The notes under the pieces: generated by a model | Databases searched by the model: none | Told to the model about the DNA's origin: nothing | The model's input: only the letters and a program-made list of their open reading frames with translations | Shown: in pieces, positions 25,087 through 38,800 of the stretch | How positions within the stretch are numbered: position 1 is the stretch's first letter | Layout: every line of letters starts with the position of its first letter | From: Mactra quadrangularis | Lineage: Eukaryota; Mollusca; Bivalvia; Venerida; Mactridae | Direction: 5' to 3' | Assembly: GCA_025267735.1 (NCBI GenBank) | Contig: CM046309.1 | Location: 32,215,202-32,279,201 of the forward strand | Length of the DNA: 64,000 nucleotides | Translations under genes and position numbers: made by a program

Positions 25087-26207
25087 CAAAAGGCACAAAG
25101 ACAAACTACACAGTTGAAGTTTCTATAGACAAAATTATTGTTACTTCATCAAATACTCTATATCTCTTTTTCTCTTTTTGATATTTGTCAATTTATATAT
25201 ATTGCAGCCCTACAAGCAACTGGAGTAATTCTCTCAGAAATCTTAATGAAAAAATAAAAAAACTATGAGGAATATAAAGAAATTCAAAATATTGGTCCAC
25301 TGGTAACATAGTATGTTTGATCATCATTAAAAGAAAATGGAACATGAAATAACAAAACGTAACAATATAAAACTTGCACGAATTAAGCACAAATGTCTAA
25401 GTAGTACAAATATGAACAGTAACATAGCACCACAAATCAGACACATGACACACATTTTGTCAATCAATTCACTAAAAAAAATAAGAACAAAATGACTTAA
25501 CAGTAATTTAAACAAATCCCTAAAAAAAAACCAAATTAATGACAATATATTAAAAGAACAGAAAACATGAGGCATTTTATTTGAAAAATATTTATAAACC
25601 CAATGAAAAGTCATGGCACATTATAAACTCAATACAATTTGATGGGTCAGTGCAAAACTAGTCAACATCATTATTTAGTTACATGTAGTTTGACTAGTTT
25701 TGCATCAACACATCAAACTGGTACCGTAATTCCAGAAGGTTGTATGGGTCATTAACAGTTACAAACAAATACAAACTTTACAACACTTGAAATCACAATC
25801 ATTTCTCTCCACAAGGAAGTTACTACACACTGTACAAGTATTGATGGGTAAACCATCCAGGAAGAAAACAATGTCACATCAAAATGATAATTTTTCAAGA
25901 AATCTATTTGTGCATCTATCTGAATTTTAGGGCAACACATATTAAGAGCGAAAGTTAAGAATCTTCAAAATCCGGAAAATTCTCAAACTTGTAGTTTCAA
26001 ACATCTATTAACATTAATTTGAATCAGCATTCTTTTCAATATCAAAAAATCAGTAAATTCAAGTCTAGTCCTGAAAATTTACTAAGACATATTCCTTCCC
26101 CACACAATTATCACAACATAATCACAAGTCCCAATAAATCATGAAAACCTTAAGGCTTTCATGTTTCAATCAACAAGTAAGCAATGAGGAAAACTACAAA
26201 GCACTTT

Positions 26208-26883
26208 TTAATCAAAACATTCATCATCATGCTGTACAGTCACAACTTTCCTTGAATCTCGAAGTTTTTTACGTTCATCAGGTGTCAATTTGTTCTTTGT
26301 TCCCTTAGAAGATCTTTTCATAGGACCCTTAACATCTTTAATAGGGCTTGCAACTTTAATAGGACTCCCTACTCTCATTGGGCTCCCTACTTTCATAGGA
26401 CTCCCTACCTTCATAGGACTCCCTACTTTAAGGGGACTTCTGACATTTTTAACAGGGCTATTGATGAGTGGACTAGCACTTTCAGCCTCTCTACAATCAC
26501 TTTCAGCAAGTTTATCACCGCTATTTACATTCTCTGACTTCGAGCTACTGTCAACTTCAGAGTCAGTGTCTAGTTCAGGTAAATCATTAAGATCTACAGA
26601 GGAACCATCTTCAGCCATCAGAGCCCAGGATTTACTGTCTCTACTATCAGATGGTTCCAATGGTTCGACGGTACTTTCACTGTTGTCATCGTCATCACCA
26701 CCCTGTTTTTTGGCACCATCGCCTGGCTGGTTCCCCTTATCAACACCTGGCTGGTCCCTATCATCAGCACAATGTTCTTTATCCTCTACTAGAGTTGTAT
26801 TCACATCACTGACTTCAGTCACTGTAACTGTTGGGTACTCTATCTTAGGAAGGTTAGATGTTGGTGTCTCACCATTTACCTCA
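26208..26883 (-). CDS. RNF17: RNF17-like exon 42: acidic tail with seven SPxK/R sites
   Basis: Terminal coding exon of 225 codons plus the shared first codon (TG+T = Cys), ending in TGA. It begins EVNGETPTSNLPKIEYPTVT, continues with Asp/Glu/Ser-rich sequence, then a repeat array of S-P-[LMI]-[KR]-V-G at 26462-26337. It ends in a basic stretch and HDDECFD. No Tudor fold here; predicted disordered. Confidence 0.9.
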
Positions 26884-29800
26884 CTGAAATATATATGTTT
26901 ATCTTGTTTTACTACATTCTATTATGTATATTAAATTGCTTACTGAGGCAGGATATCTAACCAGCTTTTTTACACCTTTTCACAAAAAAATTACTAACTT
27001 TTTGACAAGAGGTAAAGGGTATTTTCCTATAGTATACCAATCTTGATTGGTAACAATTAAAATGTATTACACAGTGTAAATAATAACATTTATGTAAGTT
27101 TCAAACTAAGTTAAAGAGATTGACTAGATTTCTTCCACTCATTTATGAATCTTGATGTCAAAATGGACTTTTTAGGTAAAACAACCCGAAAGAATCTCCA
27201 AGAACAAGTGGTACCAAATCAACATTATTGTCATGCACAGAAAAAAGGTTAGCTAGCCTGGACAGACAGGCATAACCCTAGTCAAGAAACAATCTTACAG
27301 ACAGGGATTTAAGCTTAGCGAGCTTGGCAACCAGGCCTTTTTATCATCAAGGTATCTCAAGGAAATTGGTTGAGTGTAAATTTATGCTTGGGCAAGCTAG
27401 ATGCAGAGTTGGACAGTTTTAGCCGCATGACTGATAAAAAAACCCAGTTTTTACCAGTGGAAAGAAAAGACTCATTTTTGATGACAAAAACCCAACCCTG
27501 CCAAGATGATGAGAATAAATAATCAATAAATAATATAATGTTACAAACCATCCAGTAAGATCAAGTTGTACAAATCCATTATCAACCACAGATTGATAGA
27601 CATAACCATTGTCTTCATTTCCTTCATATAGCTCTATCTTAATTGGTTTATTGTTCTGTAAATAAATATTACAGAAAAGGGCTAAACAAATATATAGTCC
27701 ATTTTTTCTCAACTGTGAAAGTTTAAATAACTTCACAGTGATTAAATACACACTATCACAATATCATGAGTGTTAGACACAGAACACAAAGTCACCTTGA
27801 AATTATTCATGTTTTGACCGTTCAGAAAAACGAACTATATCATAGGAAGGGTTGGTAAGAGAACATACGGTACATGGTATGGTGTGTAAATAATTTTTCA
27901 GTGATGTTAGTTAGTTCCATTACTCATTAACAATGGAATAATACACAGAAAGTAGTAAATTTAACCTAAAAACATACATTATCAAATTTCATTTTCATTC
28001 TGCTTTAAGTAGGTAAAGTATCTAACTTGTAGTTAACTTGTAAAGCCAGCTGAACATGTACATGAAAGCAGACTTTATATTGCCTTTTAATTTTTACTCT
28101 TTTTTTTAACAGCTCAGCCATGAACAAAATGAAGGAACGAGACATATGTTTCAAATAGTAAGTGTAATTTCAGAAAAGAACATGTTATGTATTTAAACTA
28201 GGGTTAATAGAAAATAAAATTTTATTTCAATAAACCCTAGTTTAAATACATTATACATTTCTTTCTGAATTACAGTTACTATTTGAAATGTGTACTTACA
28301 ACAAACTTTGCCATTAGTGGTTTGTTTGAAACAGCAAACATCATTTTCATCAAGGCTTCTTTAGTCCATGATATAACATCATTGACAGGTTTAATATTAG
28401 ATAGTTTACATCTTAAAGATTGACATGGTAACTTCTGATATCTTGGTGTCATAGCACGTAATCTGGAAAATTAATCATAGTTTAACTACAATTTCTTAAG
28501 CAGCATTTGAATGATAAAAACTTCAAATAATCACAAAATCGTTGTAACAACAACTTTCAAGAAAATTCTGTGTCCTTCAAATAATATCCTCACTTTGTGA
28601 TAACTGCTTCCAGTCAATCTGAGAGTTGTCATTTGTATACTGTTGTTTCCAGAATTTAAATAAAAATGTGTTTTGAAAATTGTAATATAACTGTACTAAA
28701 ATTATATGACATGATCTTAAATCGGAAAGTAGGAAATTGATACAACAGCAAGTACCTTAATAATTCAAGTAAACTTAAAACTCTGTTATTTCGTAATTTA
28801 AAGTCTCAACTAATAAAATCATATGTAAAATATATTTGGTGATAATCATCAGATGGCTTAAATCCACAGAAATCAGCTTAAGATTGGCAGTCTTACTTAT
28901 AGTTCACTTTTTGTATACATACAGGGCTTTTGACATAGACAAGCATCTCAGGAATTATTGTCTACACATATAATAACTTTTTCATGTACTATATATAGTT
29001 TTATTACAATAAAGATTTTATGGTTTTATAATAATGAAAATAGTATTTGTTGTGTATATTTGTCATTAATTCATGGTCTTTGCGATGAGCGTTGTATGTG
29101 GCCAAAAGCATATATATGTCAATGCCATTTGTTGTCAAATAAAGATGTATTATGTATGCTTTAATTAAAAAAACCAAATCTTTAACAATGATAAAACCCA
29201 TCTACGGTCTGAATTCAAGTCAAGAGCTTCATAGCTTTGCTTCGGTATATTAAGTCCAAGCAAGATTTTAACTTGTACAACCCATACATGTACTTACTTG
29301 TTAATGGTAGTTATTTCAGAGTTACCATAATCTACAAACAAAACTAATATCTGTTCTGTTTCTTCATATACACATACTATAACAGCTCTATACCAACATT
29401 GATCAAAACTAAACTGTGCTATACATGCCACACCTGTAATTATAGTGATAGGTCAACAGTTAAAAATTGTTTTTATTCAGTAGCATAGTAAAATTCTGCT
29501 CTAAAGACCACTACAGTAATTTCAAAATCATGCAATTTTACATTGTCTATTAAATATATTTTTATATTATTTTTGGCTATTTGAGATGATTCATATGAGT
29601 ATATAGGTAAGTATTTTGTGCAACTACATATGTACAATAATTGCATTTTATAGACTAAGTTTCATGCATGTTCACCAACTTTACAACTATTACCCCTGGT
29701 CATCAGGCTACTGATATCTAGGTAGTCTTTTACTCCGCTTGGTGAAGCCAACATACAGTGCAATGGAACTTAGTTTTGTTTTTGTTGGGTTTACTTAGCA

Positions 29801-32800
29801 ACACATAGTATAGGTCATATAACGGTGGTCAGTCAACCTACTAACTGTTTCTGGAAAGGCTAAATCTCTTAATTTAGCTGTTAACCAACTAGTAAGCACA
29901 TACCTTAGTAAGTGACTGACAACTGCCCCACATATTTAAGAATCATTGGTAGGAGGGAGAATGGCCGAAGAAATAATTTCATGACCAAGCTCCACTAAAG
30001 TATGCCCCGCTTGGGAATCAAACCCTCAACCCCTCGATCAGTACATTTGCGTGCTACCAACTGAGCTAGCCGGGCAGCAGCAATGGAACTATACCACCCA
30101 TTTTTGCATAGAGTAAACCAATTGGAAGTAGATTCCTTGATCAAGGAAAATAGCAGTGCCCCTTGTTGGGCTAGAACCTGAGACCTCTTAATTCCAAAAC
30201 CCTCATCCTATCACTGAAGAACTGCTCCTATATCATCAGATAAAGATATAAATGCACTATCAACAACACATCAATGAGTTAGTGCAAAACTAGTCTAATT
30301 TCATTGAAATAAAGAATGATGTGAACTAGTGACCCAACAACTTATAACAATATAATGAAGTTCAAACCTGGTTTAGGATAAGGTACAACAGGTAATGTGT
30401 GTACTGTTTGGTTGATTTCAGCTGATAACTGTTCTAATTGATCTAAATGTTTATTTCTTGTTACAGATATAACACTATCTGGATCATTGATTCTGATTGG
30501 TTGTATATATACCTGAAATTACAACATAATTAAGTTATATGTGTCAAACTACCTAAGCAAATTGCTAGCTAGAGCTAAGCAGCCTCCTACTTTAGATTGA
30601 TAAAGCATGCTTTAATACTCCTTTCGGCATAAGATCCCTTATTTATCCCTTTGGTGTAAGAAGGGTACCAAGGGACAAAGCTCCAGGTAGCAATATCCTT
30701 AGGAAACTGGTCAATGTATAATGCTCACAGATTGTTCTTGAAAAATGAAATCATGACAAAAGCTGTTCATGCATATCTCAAGTAAGGCCAGACCTTTTAT
30801 ATTATTCGTCTTACAAAAATCCTGACCCTTATTTTTCAGAAATTGAAAAAAAACTCAGAACTTGTACAAATTGTGTTTGAAAGTCGATAGTAATTGACAT
30901 CTTACATCATTTTTTAAAATTTTTATTTTGACCTACCATACTCACTTTTTTCAAGAAAATTCTCGTAAGACTAAAAATATAAAAAGTGTGGTCTAATTAA
31001 ATAACAATTAAGCTAATACATGTAAGATAGCTTGAACCATATGCTGATAAAATAATTAACATTGATTTCGGAATCTTGAATACTTAAATACATTTTGTGA
31101 ATTGGTTTTTCTTCAAGACAGGATTTTGTTTGAAGACTTTGAGAGCACTGAATATCAATATGTGAAGAATTAGTCTACAGTAACAATGATACAAGACAAA
31201 AGTGTTATTCTAAATTATCAAGGCCACTGACTGTAAATACAAATACTACAATATACAAAGTCTACTTTAAAGATACTTGCTAAGACATAATGTTTTCTAT
31301 ACGAGACATGTATGAGAATATAATACTTACAACATTAGGTAATTCAACATGTGTAACTAATACATGTAATAGTTCACCAATCTCTGGTACTTTCATCTGT
31401 TTATATGGATTTATCTTCTGTAATATAAAAAGTGTATCTAGTTGCTCATTCACAGATTTCAACTTTTTCTCAAACTTTTAAAATTGTAAACAAAAATTTG
31501 GAAGCAGTAAAGCAGTATTCTGATATTAACAATTTTAGAGCAAATTAACAATTAACTGTAAAAGATGGTTATTTCATGAAAAAACCCCATAACTATTGGA
31601 ACAGTAATGGTATAGATGATTTTAGAGAATTTTTGTGTTTTTTGTTTTATCTTTCACTAAATCTATTAGTCAATTTGCTTAGGTCTGATCCACTCCATAA
31701 AATATTCGAAACTAAAATTTTAATTTCTTGTAAATTTTGAACAAAAATAAATATAGAATTCCTGTTGTTTTACACATATATCGCCTACCTCTAATACATG
31801 GGCTATCTGTGTACTCTGTAATTCTTCATCAGTGATATATTGACCACGATTAGCTAAACCATGTTGTACCAAGTATGAACCAAAATCTTTACCATTTAGT
31901 TCTAGATTTACACACATAGGTTTATCTTCATATGTAAACTTCTCCTGCAATAGATCAACAACATTTTAACTTATCTCACAGCTAGATAAACTCTCTGCAG
32001 ATTCCAGTTTTTGATTTAAGTACTTATAAACACTAACTTTATTTTTATAGTAGTGGGTAAAATTATCAAAAAGCCTGATTGCACTAAAAAGTAACTTTTA
32101 CCAGCCCAAATCAGTTATCACTTGTTCCAGGGTAAGGGCTAGTGAGTCAATCGTAATAAATTATGATAACAGGTTAACTTGGTTTTTAGGCATGTTAAAC
32201 ACCACATTTCCAACTATTTTATGTCACATGTTGGTCAACCTACTAATTGTCTCTGGAAAGGCATATATCTCATGAACAATTTTAAACTACCTATACTCAA
32301 ATCAATGCCAGCTGCAAAAATAGGCAGGGGAAAAATGGCCTTAAAAAGTACTATATGACCAACCTTTATGAAAATTTGTAGGCCTATCCCTGGTATTGAA
32401 CCAGTAACCCCAATATTGTCAGTCAAACACATCTGAGTTTATCAGAAAGACAAAACAGATACATACCACTATAGTAATGTAACAATATTTATTGACTAGT
32501 TCTTTATGCATCAGTTCTAATATAGATGTATCCCATTTCTCATCTTCTTCTTCAGGCTGATAATATAACAAGATAAAATAAACATAGACTGTGAAAACTG
32601 ACCTAGGACAAAAATACAATAATAATATCATTTGCATACATTGAATCAGTTAAAAATAGTGTAGTTATAGAAACTTGTAATGTCTTAATCTGTCTCAGGT
32701 CAAATTGCACAAACTATACAATATAGATACATCCATACTTTTGGGATTAATTGGCTAGGCAATGGCACAGCTGTCTAAAACTGACTTTCATCCTACCACC

Positions 32801-35800
32801 AACTGATCTTTTAGAAGGAAAACCTCTTGACATAATAAACCTAAGTTAATCTGTCACCGCTGCTTTATCAAGCCTTGCCTAATAAACCTTTTTCCAACTT
32901 GCCGGATAAACTAAGTACAGATTGATACTAACCAAATATTCTCTATAAAACATCGTCTCTCAGGTTTAATTAACCCAATCAAATTCCTTATCTATGGTTT
33001 AAAGATTAAATAACCTAATAAATTGTCAATTTTTTTTGAATTCATTGTGTCAGTTTAGACATCTGTAAGTCATACTTTATCCAGTGATATCTTACATAAA
33101 AGAAGAATTAACGGATTCCAAAAATTGAAATTGATTCAGAGTCTATTAGCGGGACAATTATTAAATTTTTACTTTAAAGGATATACTTACTGGATGAATA
33201 TCATGTAATGTACACAGAAATGTCTGTTGTGGTATATCTGTAAATTCTGCTATGTCAGCACGTACTTGATCATATCCCACCCACATGTTATTACCATAAT
33301 CTATAAAATGAACCTGAAACAAAACAATGAAAAGGAACATAACCAACCACATGTAGATCACATGATGGTATGCTAGTATTAAATCATATAACTCTGCAAA
33401 ATGCTTCTAAATGTATCAGTTAGCCAAGTGACATTTACACTAAGCCAGCCTGCCCAACTGATAACTTGCAAGACCCAATGTCAATATTTAAATTAAGAAG
33501 TTGTCATTTTGGTGTCAAACATCGAACAAAGCTGTTCCATATGAATAACAAAAATCCAAATTATCTGTTTTTTTTAATCTATTCAAATCAGAGAAGATGT
33601 AATCATTTGCAATACAGTCCAACTTGTGCTAACGGCCACCTCCGAATAGCGGGCACCTGCGTACAGCGGCCATTCCGTTTTCCCCCGACCAAAAACGCTC
33701 TTAAAAAGGCCTTGAATAACGGCCACCTGTCGACTGCAACCAGCGGCCAGTCAAAACCATCCCCGCGGCCAGTTTAGAACTGTGAATAACGGCCAGACAA
33801 TTGTTTGAAGACAGTCTTTCGTAAAAAGGCGATTTCGAAAGCAGGCCGCCATTTTTGTTAAAGTTAAGCTAAAAACCCGTAATCCGATGTTTTCCGTATT
33901 TTTCGTAAACAAACCATCTCGAGTACGATCTTATTAGTTATTATCAAGCTTCAGACAATTTTCTCATCACCTTATTATAAAAATATGTTAATGTATCCCT
34001 TTATTGATTTGTAAATCGGGAGTAAATTACGTCATGTGATGACACTTTGTTAAGTAGTTTTGAATGTTTGGAGACTCCACTAGGTTTGTTTTTTACACGT
34101 TCGGCAGTTAGATTAATGTTTGTGACACGCTGTTAATTCCTAAATTCGTTCAACTGTGACTGCTGTATACAGGTAAATTGACAACTGGGATAAGATAGAA
34201 ATACTATAAAAAAGGTCAGAGTAATGAGAATTTGTAGAGGCATTTGTTAATGTTGAGGTCATAGCATGAAATGTTGCTGCAAACAAAAAATCACTGATTT
34301 CTTTGTTTTAGTCATTCTTTGTTCAAAGTTTTGTTTTATTCATTTATAGTCACAACGTCAATAATGATAATGTGAATAATGAATTCAGGTTGAAAATAAA
34401 CTCATTTTTAATTTTTGATTATTAATCATGTTAATTATGAACTCTGTCTCTCAAGTCTGACCAAACATGGCCCGTTTATTCCTCCCTCCGAACAAAGGCC
34501 ACCTGTGAACAAAGGCCACTTTTCTCTTTTCCCTTGGCCGGCCGTTGTTCACAGGTTGGACTGTACATAGAAATTTGATAAAAAATTATCAGGCACTGGG
34601 TCTGACATAACAGTAAAATCTGTCTGATCTTTGTAAATTTAAGAAGCAAGGTTCGGCAGACCGACATCTTTGTTATAGGTTAATCAACGGTTCCTCAACC
34701 TGTGAGTAAAAAAGTTTATTTACATTTTATTTACTTTGGCATTATAAGTTATTCTTGCACATGATATACCTGTAATTTATTATCTTCTAATTCTTTGATA
34801 GAAGCTCTATGCCATTGTCCATCTTTATCATAGAAAGCAGCACAAGCTTGACCTTTGACCCAGGTTTGTTCTGGACCATGTGGATCACTATCTTTAAACT
34901 TCTGATGTAATAAATCACACATACTTTGAAATACATCATCTTAAATACAAACACTAAAAATATTTTTTAAAAAGTTTTGACGATTAAAGAAAATTGTAAA
35001 TATCATATTTGTGGAGTTACAGCATGGAATTAAATTCATTTTTACATGAGTGGACATAACTTTAAGTTAAGAAAAATATCCAATATAACAATTCCTAGTC
35101 AGAATTTCTTTTATTTCACAATTTGTATGAAGAATAATTTACAGTTCGAGAAACGCATACAAAAACAGATTTCAGAATCGTCTTATCGACTACCAGTCAA
35201 TATAGATTTTAAGACTTTTAGATTTATGACTACCCTATAGACTTTAATCAAATATATCTCACCTCCTTCCATGGTATAACAATGTATTACAGCATCATAA
35301 TCAACATATACAGGCATTACTTTATCACCAGACTTTACTTCAGCTTCTGCTTTCTTATAATATAATACTGGATAGACTTTCTCTTTACATGGTGTACTAA
35401 CTTGTTTCCTGGATATATAACATAAAATAATACAATACAATACAATACAATACAATACAATACAATACAATACAATACAATACAATACAATACTGGATAA
35501 TACAATACAATACAATACAATACAATACAATACAATACAATATAATATAATACTGGATAGACTTTCTCTTTACATGGTGTACTAACTTGTTTCCTGGATA
35601 TATAACATAAAATAATACAATACAATACAATACAATACAATACAATACTGGATAATACAATACAATACAATATAATACAATACAATACAATACAATACAA
35701 TACAATACAATACAATACAATATAATATAATATAATATAATATAATATAATATAATATAATATAATATAATATAATATAATATAATATAATATAATACTG

Positions 35801-38800
35801 GATAGACTTTCTCTTTACATGGTGTACTAACTTGTTTCCTGAATATAAAATATAATTTAATAATATACAATAATATAACATAATAATATAATCAAGGATC
35901 TATTTTCTTTTATAAGGTGTACTAACTTGTTTCCTGAATATGAAACATTATTTTGTAATGCACTTGAAAACTGAAATAAAACCTGGGAATAAAAACTATG
36001 AGCAATGTACGAAATTAGGATATGAAAGTGGTTGCCTGAACAGGTCATTTTAGCAGCTAGCACTATATCTTGTTTGTAGAAATTTGGTTGCCTAAAAAAA
36101 AATTTGTTGTCTGAACTAGAAATTGGTTGTCCTGGGCAACTGGACACCCACTAATTTCGTAGACTGACTATGAGGCTGGCAAAAAGTTTCTCACAGACAA
36201 AATATTTATAGAGTGATATTTTAAAAGCATTCAGTTCCATATCAAAATATCACTTTCCATGACTAAGACCAAGAATCTAGAGTTCTAAAAATAACTTATT
36301 TCATATAGTTGGGCAAGATAATTTTTGTCCTTTACAGGGTAGTAAAATATCTAGGGTTAATGTTTGAGGTAATTTAAGGGGATGACTTCATTACCAAGGG
36401 AAGTAACACATTCATGTCTCAGTCAAAAGCTATACATAACTTATGTTTGTAATGTTGATTTATTTTACCGACAATAAAGAAATACTTGACTTGACTAATC
36501 AGATAAAAACAACAATAAAGGACAAGGTGAGGTTAGCACCACTGTATAAAAGTTTCTACTAACTTGACAACAGGTATAGCTAATCCTCTTTCTTTAATAC
36601 TTTCTATCAATGATGTATATGTCTTCCTGCCAGGTTCTAATGCTGATTCTTCAACATAATCAACTAATACTATATCTATAGGTAATTTACCATCATCAAC
36701 ACTACCCTACAAACACATGAGAGAGAGAATAATATACCTAGGTTATATAGCCAAATAAATCTACAAATTTACTGTACTTAAATCAAACATTTTGGAATCA
36801 AGGAAGAACATTAAAACATATTGTGGGTTGAATGCAACACTGCTCTAACTCTTTTTCTTTAAATTATTCAGACGGCTTGATATACATATCCCATACGTTT
36901 AAATCAATTATTCTAAGCTAAGTGTCAATTGGGCCGATTGTCCAAATTTCAAAACCTGTGACTATTGAAACTGGATTCCAGCTAGTGAAATGATTTCATA
37001 TAGCCTGGTAAATTTATTTTTCTTCCCTTTACTATACAACATTATTGACAATTAATCAAACTAGAACAGTGCTAAAACAAATTGTGACCATGCCCATGCC
37101 CATTATGAGAGATTATAATGAACAACAAAGAACAGTAACTTTCTTTAGATTAAGTGTCATTATTAGAGATTATACAGTAAAACAAAGACTATGTAGCTTA
37201 CCTTTTTGATAAGTAACAATGTTCTGTTAGTTGTTTGATCTTGCATGTATTCACAAGCTGTTTTAGACCATTCCTTCATACCACCAGCAGGTGTCACATC
37301 AGCTAGTTTACATAGGAATGCAAAACATCTTTGTTTTCTATATTGTCTAACAATCTGTCTTAGATTAGATGTAGCTATCACTTCAGTAAAACCATAATCT
37401 AACATAAACACCTGTAATAAAAATAGTTTGTCAAATATTTCATAAAATACACCAAATACTACCTAGCTACAGCTCCCCTTATCTTAACTCCTCTCAAATC
37501 CAGACATTCCTGCTGGCCTATAAGGAGGACTGGATTAGAGGTTTTACTGTACATTATTATAGAATAAATTGATTCTGTTAACTTTATTTACGGACATAAA
37601 TGTAAAAGAAAGGGACTAAGTTCAAAATTTTCAACAAAATTCTTAAATTCCTAAATTTATGAACATAGCAGTTTTTACAATGCATGTATGAAAGACTCCT
37701 TTCTCAGATCCCTAAAATCCTGATTTTCAGCACAGGTCCTGCAAACTTTCAACCTAGTAAGCATATTTACCTAAAAGCAATGCTTGTTTTTATGGTACTT
37801 TTTGTAGCTCTTCAAATTTAATTACAGTAAAATTACTTGCAGTATACATAATTCTATTTTCTCGAAATTTCATTTGTCAAAGAATATTTGGATGAAACAG
37901 TATAAAAGTTATAAAGAATTCAAGTTAATACCTCAACTAAACCCTTCTGGAAACATTTAACAATTTTAGCACGATACCATTGTCCACGTTTAGCAGAATA
38001 AGCTATACAGTATTTTCCTTTAGTCCATGAACAAGTTACATCTTCACTGTGTTGGTATGTATTGTTGATGTCATCCATTAACCTAGAAGATAAATATTGT
38101 TTTAATTCTTTTTTGGACAGGACGGGAGAGGTGGTTTAAGTATTAACATTTTTGGGAATAATCCATTAAGTATTTGAGGATATTCAAAGGTTCAATGAAA
38201 AGGGACAAATTCGGATGCTGTTCTGAAGTCCTTAATACAAGACCAATTATTGAGAATTTATTCTTTGACATTTATTTTCACAAGCAGCAAGATACTGTTA
38301 GATGTTTGATTCCTTATAAAAATTGATAATTAAATGACTAGGACTCTCAAGATTAGCTGATTAATGGACTCTGACTTGATTTCCTTATGAAATCCATTTC
38401 AAATTGCTTGAATAGGTTAATTGTTCTTTTATACAAGATCACTAAATACAGGATTTGATAATTAAAAAAACTTTATATGCTTCGAATGCATGTGTATTAA
38501 TTGAATCTGTTGAAATATCGGGTAGTTTCATTTTTGAAAATATACTGAAAGGATAAAGAAACGCAGGGTGAAATATAAACCAGAAATTAAGTATGATATC
38601 GGGCTTTATTTAAAACGAAATTTTGTATACTTACAGATAAATTAATGCTTTAAAATTTCCTAAGTCTGTATATTGCATCTGTCAATTAGTTTAATGGTAT
38701 TGACCATTAAATTGAATGGACCCATAGGATTTTGAAATTGAAATTGATCTGAGTCATCAATATTTTGTGTGTCCACCGTTTGCCGTGGTCACGGTCCTTA

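Larger units (their letters stand above)
23300..26207 (-). other. RNF17: 3' UTR of the RNF17-like gene
   Basis: The 2.9 kb after the stop codon has no coding content. Read on the - strand it contains the 12-copy 35-bp array (24671-25086) and ends with two AATAAA signals. Extent is inferred from those signals; nearer signals could also be used. Confidence 0.55.

Noticed and set aside
26290..26934. 214-residue open frame on the + strand
   Set aside because: It is antisense to the terminal exon of the RNF17-like gene. The repeat array (SPMKVG on the - strand) gives LPTLIGLPTF on the other, and there is no splice or homology support.
35183..35881. Long open frames on the - strand encoding VLYCIVLYCI/ILYYIILYYI repeats
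   Set aside because: They are translations of TACAA/TATAA microsatellites. Only the 35263-35408 part is a genuine exon.
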